5,316 bases of DNA from Chloroflexota bacterium (GTDB lineage: Bacteria > Chloroflexota > Limnocylindria > QHBO01), in NCBI GenBank assembly GCA_005880165.1, contig VBJP01000148.1, positions 1 to 5,316 of the forward strand. Reading direction: 5' to 3'. Both the position numbers and the translations under genes were made by a program. Position 1 is the first letter of the stretch; each line of letters starts with the position of its first letter. The notes under the pieces are model-generated. The model did no database searches and was not told where the DNA came from. It saw only the letters and a program-made list of their open reading frames with translations. Of the stretch, positions 1 through 5,316 are shown piece after piece.

Positions 1-382
1 AGTGGCGCTGGATGTACCAGGCCGCCAGCAGCGCCACCACCGTCTGCCAGACGAGCTTGAAGCGCCCTCGCATGCCGATGCCGGTCTGGGCATTCACGTA
101 GTCGTCGATGGCTCCCAGGATCCCGACCCCGACCAGGGTGAGCATCGGGGTCAGCGTGCTCACGTCCTCGATGCGCATGGCCATCGCCAGGAACATGACC
201 ACGACCACCAGGAGCATGCCGCCCATCGTCGGCGTGCCGGCCTTGCTGACATGGCCGGCCGGACCTTCCACGCGAATCCGCTTCCCGAATCCGAGCCGTT
301 GCAGGAGGCCGATGTAGACCGGGCCGAGCGCCACGACGCCCCCGAAGGCCAGAACCAGGGCAAGCAGGATGCCCATCAGCAT
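1..382 (-). CDS. mraY: MraY, phospho-MurNAc-pentapeptide translocase (N-terminal part, cut by window edge)
   Basis: MraY is an integral membrane enzyme that transfers phospho-MurNAc-pentapeptide from UDP to undecaprenyl phosphate, giving lipid I on the cytoplasmic face. I translated this stretch by hand; it gives 127 residues before the window ends, roughly the first third of a usual MraY. Visible family marks are EGPAGHVSKAGTPTMGG at residues 39-55, a hydrophobic helix right after it, and the Mg-binding aspartate pair in GAIDDY (D93, D94). A further helix follows near residue 111. Two in-frame ATGs are possible. I chose the one at 382 because GGAGG at 393-389 lies 6 nt upstream of it; the ATG at 376, which would form TGATG with the murF stop, is the alternative. 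Either start overlaps the end of murF, so translation is probably coupled. The protein identity is secure; the exact start is less so. Confidence 0.95.
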   Translation of the reverse strand, partial: MLMGILLALVLAFGGVVALGPVYIGLLQRLGFGKRIRVEGPAGHVSKAGTPTMGGMLLVVVVMFLAMAMRIEDVSTLTPMLTLVGVGILGAIDDYVNAQTGIGMRGRFKLVWQTVVALLAAWYIQRH

Positions 383-1800
383 CCCCCGCCTCCCCCACCG
401 ACCGCGCTGGGCGCCGAGGCAATCGCTTCGACCAGCCGATCGAGCTCGACGCCGCGCGAGCCCTTGACGAGGAGCAGGTCCCCGACGCGGGGGGCAAGCT
501 CGCGTTCCAGGACCAGCGCCGCCTGGTCGGCGTCGTCCGCGGTCAGCACCTTCCCGAGGCCGGCGCCGGTGGCTCCTTCCGCCATCCATCGCGCGCGCGG
601 GCCAACCGCCACGAGCGCGTCGAGGTGCGCGGCCGCGGCAGCCCCGATCTCTCGATGCAGGCGCTCCTCATCCGGCCCCAGCTCGAGCATGTCGCCGAGC
701 ACCGCGAGCCGGCGACGACCGGCGGCGACCGGCGTCTCGGCGATGAACTCCAAGGCGGCACGGACGCTCACCGGCGACGCGTTGTACGTATCGTCGACCA
801 GCGTCGCCCCGCTCGCCGCCTCGAGAATCGTCATGCGGTGCGACGCCCGGCTGCCGGCGGCCAGCGCGGTCGCCACCTCATCGAGCGGCAGGCCGAAGCG
901 CTGGGCCACGCCGGCCGCCGCGAGCGCGTGCGGCACCAGGTGACGGCCGGGCGTTCCGCTGCGCAGGCGCCGCTCACCCCACGGAGCCGTCAGCGTGAAC
1001 TCGGTGCCCTGCACGCCGCGGCTGGCGACGTCGCTGGCTCGTACGTCCGCATCGGAGGCCAGGCCAAAGGTGCAGACTTCGGCGGCCGTGACGCCGCGCA
1101 TGGCAGCCACGCGTGGATCGTCGGCGTTCAGCACGGCGAGTCCGCTCGGGGGGAGGGCCGCAGGCAGCTCTGACTTGGCCTGGGCAATACGCTCGATGCT
1201 GCCGGCACGCTCGAGGTGGGTCGGATGCACGGCCAGCACCACGCCGACCTCCGGCCGGGCGATCTCCGCCAGCCGCGCAATCTCACCGACCGTGTACATG
1301 CTCATCTCAAGGACGGCCACCTCGTGACTCGCGGCCAGGCTGAGCAGCGTCATGGGCAGGCCGGACTCCGAGTTCAGGTTCCCCTCGTTGCGAAGGACGC
1401 GAAAGCCGCGCGAGAGCACGTCCGCGACCGTCTCCTTGGCCATCGTCTTGCCGGTTGACCCGGTGATCCCCACCACCCGCGCTGGAAACCGCGATCGCCA
1501 CCATGCGGCCAGGTCCTGGAGCGCGGTGAGCGGGTCGGCCACCTGGACGAGGAAGCCGCTGGTCTCCGGTGGGAGCGGCACCGGTCGCGCCACCAGGGCC
1601 CCCGCCGCTCCGGCGCGGAGGGCAGCAGGGACGAAGGTGTGGCCATCCTGCCGCTCGCCCTGCAGCGCGACGAAGAGGGAGCCCGGGGCGATCCTCCGTG
1701 AGTCGACGCTGGCACCCGCGAAGCCCGGAACGGCGGTCGGGGTGAGGAGATGGCCGTTGGTGACGGCCAGCAGGTCCTCGATGCGGATCGTCGGAGGCAC
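376..1800 (-). CDS. murF: MurF, UDP-MurNAc-tripeptide:D-alanyl-D-alanine ligase
   Basis: This cytoplasmic Mur ligase uses ATP to add D-Ala-D-Ala to UDP-MurNAc-tripeptide, the last soluble step before MraY. The protein has 474 residues, a normal MurF length. The N-terminal substrate domain (about 1-105) carries SVDSRRIAPGSLFVALQGE. The central ATPase domain has the P-loop GITGSTGKT (111-119), EMSMYTVGEI (165-174), HPTHLERAGSIE (192-203), the probable carbamylated lysine K209 in AQAKSEL, and NADDP (225-229). The C-terminal domain has DDTYNASPVS (336-345), LGDMLELG (378-385) and KGSRGVELD (456-464). The start is GTG at 1800, with only a weak AGGGTG (1810-1805) before it; no other upstream start fits. 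It begins 39 nt after the ftsI stop, with no murE between them. The C-terminus ends in six glycines and a cysteine, encoded by the G-rich region that serves as the mraY ribosome binding site. The Asn usual before the HLE motif is not present. Confidence 0.97.
   Translation of the reverse strand: MPPTIRIEDLLAVTNGHLLTPTAVPGFAGASVDSRRIAPGSLFVALQGERQDGHTFVPAALRAGAAGALVARPVPLPPETSGFLVQVADPLTALQDLAAWWRSRFPARVVGITGSTGKTMAKETVADVLSRGFRVLRNEGNLNSESGLPMTLLSLAASHEVAVLEMSMYTVGEIARLAEIARPEVGVVLAVHPTHLERAGSIERIAQAKSELPAALPPSGLAVLNADDPRVAAMRGVTAAEVCTFGLASDADVRASDVASRGVQGTEFTLTAPWGERRLRSGTPGRHLVPHALAAAGVAQRFGLPLDEVATALAAGSRASHRMTILEAASGATLVDDTYNASPVSVRAALEFIAETPVAAGRRRLAVLGDMLELGPDEERLHREIGAAAAAHLDALVAVGPRARWMAEGATGAGLGKVLTADDADQAALVLERELAPRVGDLLLVKGSRGVELDRLVEAIASAPSAVGGGGGGC
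382..393 (-). promoter_or_regulatory. Ribosome binding site deciding the mraY start, inside murF
   Basis: On the minus strand GGAGG (393-389) is followed by six bases and then ATG at 382, an ideal spacing. The site lies wholly within the last codons of murF, where it encodes part of the glycine run. A second G run, GGGGGA (387-382), sits 5 nt before the alternative ATG at 376 but matches the anti-Shine-Dalgarno sequence less well. This is why I favour the start at 382. Confidence 0.7.
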
Positions 1801-1825
1801 GCGACACCCTGCGGAAATACGCGGG

Positions 1826-1837
1826 CGAGTCTACTCG
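1826..1837. repeat. Short interrupted palindrome between ftsI and murF
   Basis: CGAGT and ACTCG flank a 2-base centre. The element lies between the ftsI stop and the murF GTG, in a gap with no other recognisable signal. It could be a small operator-like site or a weak RNA stem with a 4-base loop, or chance. No promoter or terminator accompanies it. Confidence 0.25.
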
Positions 1838-1839
1838 GA

Positions 1840-3630
1840 TCACCGCGAGGCCACCGGAGCCGTTCGGCGGTCGGGTGGGATGGCGAGGTAGTCCAGGATC
1901 TGGGGGGCCAGCAGGTGGAAGACGACTTCCGGACGCTGGCTCATGACGTAGCGGCCCCACGTCGCCGGACGGTGCAGGAGGATCAGGGTGACCAGCTGGG
2001 GCCGGCTCGCCGGATAAACCCCGATGAACGACGAGTCGATCCAGCCGGCGATGTATCGGTTGCGCGTCACCACCTTGCCGCTCGCGTCGCGAACCTTCAC
2101 CGGACCGGCGATCTCGGCGGTCCCGGTCTTGCCGGCGATGGAGTAGCCGGGGACCTGGGCACCCTTCGCGATCCCGCCGTCAATCGCGCCAAGCAGCAGC
2201 TTCATCACGGCCGCGGACGTCTCCGGGCGCATGACCCGCTCGCCAGTGGGGAGCCGGGTTGGGTGGAAGGTGCCGGATCCATCGGTCCAGCCGGCGATGA
2301 CGTGCGGCGTCACCATGGTTCCCCCGTTGGCGATCGCCGCGTACCCGGCGACGAGCTGGACGGCCGTGACGGTGAGCCCCTGGCCGAAGGCGTTCTGGGC
2401 GGTGGTCAGGTCGCCGGACGCATTCCGGCTCCGCGGATTCCAGACCGTTCCCCCCACCTCGCCCGTGATGTCGATCCCCGTCGGCTGTCCGAAGCCGAAG
2501 CGACGGAACGCCTGGTAGAGCCGCTCTCCGCCGAGTTTGAGGCCGATCTTGGCGGCGCCATTGTTGTTCGAGAGCTGGAGCACCTGCTGCGGGGTGATCG
2601 CCCCGTGGCCCCACGGATGGTCGAAGCGGTCCGCATTCTGGATGCGGACCCCCGCAATCCGCAGGTTGTTGTGGTCCACGACCTTGGTCCTGGTGGTGAT
2701 GGCGCCGGCGTCGAGCGCCGCGGCGATGGTGAACGCTTTCATCACGGATCCGGGCTCGTAGGGTCGCGCGACCGCCGGGTTGTCGTAGAGCGAGGGATTC
2801 GCGGACGCATATCGATTGGCGTCGTAGCTCGGGAAGGTCGCCATAGCCAGGATCGCGCCGGTATGGACGTCCATCACGATCCCGGTCGCCCCGCGCGCAT
2901 GGTTGCGCGTGAAGGTGTCGTACATCTGGGACTCAAGGATGTGCTGAACCGCCGAGTCGATGGTCAGCCTCAGGTCCGAGCCGTTGACCGCCTGCTGGGA
3001 GAGCTGCACCGAATCGGCGATCTGCCGGCCGGCGATGTCCTCCTCGGCGACGACATGGACTGGCGAGCCGGCAAGGAGGGCGTTCCGCGCCCCCTCGACG
3101 CCGTAGTGACCCGTGCCATCTAGGTTGACGTACCCGATCAGCTGGGCGGCGAGCGTTGAGCCGGGCGCCACTCCGGCCGTGGGGTAGACCCGTCGCGTCT
3201 CAGGCAGGAGGCCGATTCCGGGCAGCTCCAGTGCCGCGATGGTGTCCGAGATGACCGGCTCGACGCGCCGCTGCAGCCAGACCCAGGCCTTTCCGCCGGA
3301 AAGCCTCGCGACCAGCTGGTCCTTGGGGATATGCAGCAGGCTGGCGAGGATGGTCGCCTCCTCCTGCGCGTCGCGTACCTCGGGTGGGGTGGCGTACACG
3401 GAAAAGACCTGGACCGAGGTCGCCAGCAGCTGGCCGCGCGCGTCGCGGATCACGCCGCGCTCGGCGGGGATCTCCTGGTTCTGGGCCAGCTGCTGCGCGG
3501 CCATCGCCGCAAGCCGGTCGTGCTCGAGGACGTGCCACCAGGCGAGCCGCCCGCCAATCGCCGCGGCGATCAGCGAGAGAAAGAGCAGCAGGACGAGTGC
3601 GCGGGCGCGACTGTCGGTCCTGGCAAGCAT
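1840..3630 (-). CDS. ftsI: FtsI-type class B penicillin-binding protein (septal peptidoglycan transpeptidase)
   Basis: This 596-residue protein is a class B PBP, which cross-links peptidoglycan stem peptides outside the membrane; by position it is the division-specific one that works with FtsW. It has a short cytoplasmic N-terminus, one membrane anchor (about residues 11-30), the dimerisation-domain motif AERGVIRDARGQLLA (56-70), and YPTAGVAPGSTLAAQLIGY (149-167) leading to HYGVEG (175-180). The transpeptidase domain holds all three catalytic motifs: SxxK as EPGSVMK with nucleophile S295 and K298, SxN as S364-N365-N366, and KTGT at 501-504. No PASTA domain follows. The frame stays open upstream to a GTG at 3711, but that start would overlap the ftsL-type gene and has no ribosome binding site. 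The ATG at 3630 is preceded by AGGAGA and puts the membrane anchor at the usual distance. A SpoVD-like or elongation-type class B PBP is possible from sequence alone; the dcw context favours FtsI. Confidence 0.95.
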   Translation of the reverse strand: MLARTDSRARALVLLLFLSLIAAAIGGRLAWWHVLEHDRLAAMAAQQLAQNQEIPAERGVIRDARGQLLATSVQVFSVYATPPEVRDAQEEATILASLLHIPKDQLVARLSGGKAWVWLQRRVEPVISDTIAALELPGIGLLPETRRVYPTAGVAPGSTLAAQLIGYVNLDGTGHYGVEGARNALLAGSPVHVVAEEDIAGRQIADSVQLSQQAVNGSDLRLTIDSAVQHILESQMYDTFTRNHARGATGIVMDVHTGAILAMATFPSYDANRYASANPSLYDNPAVARPYEPGSVMKAFTIAAALDAGAITTRTKVVDHNNLRIAGVRIQNADRFDHPWGHGAITPQQVLQLSNNNGAAKIGLKLGGERLYQAFRRFGFGQPTGIDITGEVGGTVWNPRSRNASGDLTTAQNAFGQGLTVTAVQLVAGYAAIANGGTMVTPHVIAGWTDGSGTFHPTRLPTGERVMRPETSAAVMKLLLGAIDGGIAKGAQVPGYSIAGKTGTAEIAGPVKVRDASGKVVTRNRYIAGWIDSSFIGVYPASRPQLVTLILLHRPATWGRYVMSQRPEVVFHLLAPQILDYLAIPPDRRTAPVASR

Positions 3631-3635
3631 GCGCG

Positions 3636-3641
3636 TCTCCT
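3636..3641 (-). promoter_or_regulatory. Ribosome binding site deciding the ftsI start
   Basis: AGGAGA lies 5 nt upstream of the ATG at 3630. It supports that start over the longer open frame beginning with GTG at 3711, which would run into the ftsL-type gene. Confidence 0.8.
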
Positions 3642-3644
3642 GGC

Positions 3645-3664
3645 AGCCTCCCGCGCGGGGAGCT
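3645..3664 (-). other. Possible RNA hairpin between ftsL and ftsI
   Basis: The 37-nt gap holds two arms, AGC plus TCCC and GGGA plus GCT, that can pair into a 7-bp GC-rich stem with one bulged base (3648) and a 5-nt GC loop (3653-3657). It ends 3 nt before the AGGAGA ribosome binding site of ftsI. There is no T tract after it, so it does not look like an intrinsic terminator. In GC-rich sequence such a stem can arise by chance, so this is a candidate only. Confidence 0.35.
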
Positions 3665-3667
3665 CGG

Positions 3668-4105
3668 TTAGTGAGCTGGTTCTGACGATGGCCTGGTGGT
3701 GGGCGCCGCACCCGCGCGGCGCGCGAATGAGACGGCCGATGCTTCGAGTGGGCGAAGCTTCAGCTGATTCGTTGCCTGGCCCATGATGGACATTGGCGCC
3801 TGCGCCAAGCCGATCTGGAGCACGAGCTGCTGTTGCTCGGCGCGCACCGAGGCGATCTGGGCGTTCAGGTCGTCGATCTCGTAGCCAACCGCGGCGACGT
3901 GGCTCGACTGCGACAGGTAGAAGAACGCCAGCCCCGCTGAGGCGGCGATGGTTGCCAGCAGCCCGGCGAAACTCGCCTGCCGCTGTCGGCGTCCCGCTCC
4001 GGCATGCCCGGCGCGCGAGCGCTGCGGCGCGCGGATGGACCGCGGCCGTGATCGCCGACCGAGAAAGCCGAAACCCGTCGCGGGACGGGCGCCGATGACC
4101 GCCAT
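3668..4105 (-). CDS. ftsL: FtsL/DivIC-type small bitopic cell division protein
   Basis: The protein has 145 residues and the architecture of an FtsL/DivIC-family divisome protein. A cytoplasmic tail (1-43) holds 11 arginines and no acidic residue. One membrane helix follows (about 44-64, SFAGLLATIAASAGLAFFYL), then a probable extracytoplasmic coiled coil (about 66-100, with YEIDDLNAQIASVRAEQQQL), a short conserved-looking stretch (PMSIMGQATNQLKLRPLE, 104-121) and a low-complexity tail. FtsL normally pairs with FtsB/DivIC and helps recruit and activate FtsW-FtsI. The call rests on topology and on position directly before ftsI, since this family diverges too far for sequence motifs to decide; DivIC or FtsB is the alternative. 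The ATG at 4105 lies 4 nt after the stop of the preceding small gene, and I see no Shine-Dalgarno sequence for it, which suggests reinitiation or coupling. The basic tail is longer and more arginine-rich than I would expect for a minimal FtsL. Confidence 0.8.
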   Translation of the reverse strand: MAVIGARPATGFGFLGRRSRPRSIRAPQRSRAGHAGAGRRQRQASFAGLLATIAASAGLAFFYLSQSSHVAAVGYEIDDLNAQIASVRAEQQQLVLQIGLAQAPMSIMGQATNQLKLRPLEASAVSFARRAGAAPTTRPSSEPAH

Positions 4106-4109
4106 TTGG

Positions 4110-4319
4110 TCAGGCGGCCGAAGGTCGCCCGCGCAGCCGGACGCCCCAGGAGGTCGGCGCTTCGAAGTCGAGGCCGTCCTCGATCTCGAATGCGATCGGC
4201 TCCTTGAGCCAAGCGGGCTCCTGGCTGGCGATGCGCGCCTGCCGGTCCCGAAGCTCGCGCTGCCGAGCGCTATAGGTGCGACGCCGGCTCGACTGGTGAC
4301 GTGGTCGTCCTCTGCTCAT
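4110..4319 (-). CDS. Unrecognised 69-residue basic/acidic protein in the dcw cluster
   Basis: I do not recognise this protein and assign no function. It has 69 residues and two contrasting halves. Residues 1-30 carry 11 arginines and could form a helix around TYSARQRELRDRQARIAS (15-32). Residues 34-53 are acidic and hydrophobic (WLKEPIAFEIEDGLDFE). A short tail SWGVRLRGR ends near residue 65. There is no membrane segment, signal peptide or cysteine. It is too small, and lacks the motifs, for MraZ, RsmH or an FtsL. The evidence that it is real is the strong ribosome binding site GGAGGG, 5 nt before its ATG, its fit in the otherwise empty gap between rsmH and the ftsL-type gene, and a stop only 4 nt before the next ATG. 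The frame continues open upstream inside rsmH to 4523, but that extension has no such support. A role in division or in ribosome or nucleic-acid contact would be speculation from context and charge. Confidence 0.75.
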   Translation of the reverse strand: MSRGRPRHQSSRRRTYSARQRELRDRQARIASQEPAWLKEPIAFEIEDGLDFEAPTSWGVRLRGRPSAA

Positions 4320-4324
4320 CGGTG

Positions 4325-4330
4325 CCCTCC
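4325..4330 (-). promoter_or_regulatory. Strong ribosome binding site of the 69-codon gene
   Basis: GGAGGG lies 5 nt before the ATG at 4319, close to a perfect Shine-Dalgarno match. It is one of the best such sites in the window and the main evidence that the small unrecognised frame is translated from this ATG. The same 35-nt gap also holds a short tandem GCCTAT pair (4335-4346 on the plus strand), to which I give no meaning. Confidence 0.8.
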
Positions 4331-4354
4331 GTGTGCCTATGCCTATGCGATGGG

Positions 4355-5311
4355 TCAGGCGCTCGCGACGGCGAGCTTTTCGGCGCCACGCAGCCTGGCG
4401 CTGCGGGCGCGGCGGTTCCGCGCGACTTCCGACGGGCCTGGGGTGATGACACCCTTGGTGAGCTGGCGCAGCTGCGCGCGGTGGCCGCAGGTGCAGACCG
4501 GCGGCATCGGATCCTCGATGCAATCGCGGCTCTCGCGCGCGAAGAAGCGCTTGACGATGCGGTCTTCGCCGGAGTGGTAGCTGATGACCGCCATGCGACC
4601 CTCGGGCCGCAATGCGGCCAGTCCCCCGGCGAGCGCCGAACCGAGCACCTCCAGCTCACGGTTCACAGCGATGCGGAGGGCCTGGAAGGTGCGCGTGGCC
4701 GGGTGGATGCGCCCCTGGTCGGCGCGCCCGCGCCGTCCGACGGCGGCTGCCACGACCGCAGCCAGGTCGGCGGAGGTCATGAGCCGCCCTTCCTGACGCG
4801 CCGCCAGGATCGCCTTCGCGACGCGGCCTGCATGGCGTTCTTCACCAAATGTCGAGAGGATTCCGGCGAGTTCTCGTTCCGAGGTGCGATCGATGAGCTC
4901 AAGGGCCGAAACACCAGCTTCTTCATCGAATCTCATGTCCGGCGCCGACTGGCTGGCGAAGCTGAAGCCCCGCTGCGGGTCGGCAAGCTGGTAGCTGGAG
5001 AGGCCCAGGTCGAAGAGGAGCCCATCGAGGGGGAGAAAGCCGGCATCGGTCGCGACGTCGAGGATTGACGCGAAGTTGGCCTGGCGAAGCTCGACCCGGT
5101 CACCGAACCGCGCGAGATGGCGTTCCGCCTCCGCGATGGCCGCCCGGTCGGCATCGATACCGAGCAGACGGCCATCCGGAGACGTGGCCTCCAGAATCCG
5201 GTCGGCGTGCCCACCGCCTCCGACCGTGCAGTCAGCCACGGAGCTGCCAGCCCTGAGCGCGAGGAGGGCGAGAACCTCCTCGACGAGGACCGGCAGGTGC
5301 CCTTCTCCCAT
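4355..5311 (-). CDS. rsmH: RsmH (MraW), 16S rRNA m4C1402 N4-methyltransferase
   Basis: RsmH uses S-adenosylmethionine to methylate N4 of C1402 in 16S rRNA, at the ribosomal P site. It is normally the first or second gene of the dcw cluster. From the ATG at 5311 the protein has 318 residues, a usual length. It begins HLPVLVEEVL and shows the SAM-binding DCTVGGGGH (27-35) and GIDAD (51-55), FDLGLSSYQL (100-109), DPQRGFSF (111-118), DMRFD (125-129), FGEERHAGRVAKAI (155-168), HPATRTFQALRIAVNREL (203-220), ISYHSGEDRIVK (243-254), CTCG (273-276) and the basic end RARSARLRGAEK (301-312). Two places depart from the usual pattern: G248 where HSLED is normal, and NRRARS instead of NPRARS. Only 5 bases of upstream sequence are in the window, so no ribosome binding site can be checked and the true start could be slightly further upstream. 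The stop lies 35 nt before the 69-codon gene. Confidence 0.96.
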   Translation of the reverse strand: MGEGHLPVLVEEVLALLALRAGSSVADCTVGGGGHADRILEATSPDGRLLGIDADRAAIAEAERHLARFGDRVELRQANFASILDVATDAGFLPLDGLLFDLGLSSYQLADPQRGFSFASQSAPDMRFDEEAGVSALELIDRTSERELAGILSTFGEERHAGRVAKAILAARQEGRLMTSADLAAVVAAAVGRRGRADQGRIHPATRTFQALRIAVNRELEVLGSALAGGLAALRPEGRMAVISYHSGEDRIVKRFFARESRDCIEDPMPPVCTCGHRAQLRQLTKGVITPGPSEVARNRRARSARLRGAEKLAVASA

Positions 5312-5316
5312 GGACC

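Noticed and set aside
2..943. A 313-codon plus-strand open frame across mraY and murF
   Set aside because: It is antisense to two well-supported genes; the product is low complexity (His, Pro, Ser, Arg runs), including a proline run that is only the reverse complement of the MurF glycine codons.
1750..3123. A 457-codon plus-strand open frame opposite ftsI
   Set aside because: It lies antisense to a PBP with all its catalytic motifs. Its product is rich in Arg, Gly, Asp and Val with no recognisable domain, as expected when GC-biased codons suppress stops on the opposite strand.
3631..3711. N-terminal extension of the PBP to a GTG at 3711
   Set aside because: It would overlap the end of the ftsL-type gene, has no ribosome binding site, and adds a proline/arginine-rich stretch before the membrane anchor. 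The ATG at 3630 has AGGAGA at the right distance.
4334..4348. Tandem GCCTAT pair in the rsmH to small-gene gap
   Set aside because: Only two copies of six bases; too short to call a functional repeat, and it does not resemble a promoter or terminator.
4320..4523. Upstream extension of the 69-codon gene into rsmH
   Set aside because: The extra frame overlaps the conserved RsmH C-terminus and reads as Arg/Pro/His-rich shadow sequence; the strong Shine-Dalgarno sequence points to the ATG at 4319.
4301..5068. A 255-codon plus-strand open frame opposite rsmH
   Set aside because: It is antisense to an RsmH with intact family motifs throughout and shows no recognisable domain.
1..5316. Mobile elements, CRISPR arrays, tRNA or rRNA genes
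   Set aside because: I looked on both strands and saw no spaced direct repeats, terminal inverted repeats, transposase-like protein or tRNA-like fold; the window is filled by dcw genes.

Overview
The window is a block of the division and cell wall (dcw) cluster from a GC-rich bacterium. All six genes lie on the minus strand, so they are transcribed from the right end of the window to the left. In transcription order they are rsmH (5311-4355), an unrecognised 69-codon gene (4319-4110), an ftsL-type gene (4105-3668), ftsI or another class B penicillin-binding protein gene (3630-1840), murF (1800-376) and the start of mraY (382-1, cut by the window edge). I see no convincing gene on the plus strand; the long plus-strand reading frames are mirror images of GC-rich coding sequence.

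The genes are tightly packed. The junctions are 35 nt, 4 nt, 37 nt, 39 nt and, at murF-mraY, a 7-nt overlap. None of them holds a recognisable promoter or a terminator-like hairpin followed by a T tract. They are most simply read as one operon whose promoter, and perhaps mraZ, lies beyond the right edge. Strong Shine-Dalgarno sequences precede the 69-codon gene, ftsI and mraY. The ftsL-type gene has none and probably depends on coupling to the gene before it.

RsmH modifies 16S rRNA. The FtsL-type protein is a small bitopic divisome protein expected to help recruit and activate the septal synthase. The class B PBP is the septal transpeptidase. MurF finishes the UDP-MurNAc-pentapeptide, and MraY moves its phospho-MurNAc-pentapeptide part onto undecaprenyl phosphate. 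The window thus links late cytoplasmic precursor synthesis to septal wall assembly.

The host is a bacterium with peptidoglycan and a strongly G/C-biased third codon position. The gene order, the MurF motif style (EMSMYTVGEI, DDTYNASP) and a class B PBP without PASTA domains would fit a high-GC Chloroflexota lineage. That placement is an impression from sequence style, not a tested assignment.

Two points stand out. An unrecognised small basic/acidic protein is inserted between rsmH and ftsL. The murE gene that usually sits between ftsI and murF is absent. Smaller points are a MurF C-terminus that seems shaped by the mraY ribosome binding site, substitutions in conserved MurF and RsmH motifs, and a possible hairpin just before the ftsI ribosome binding site.
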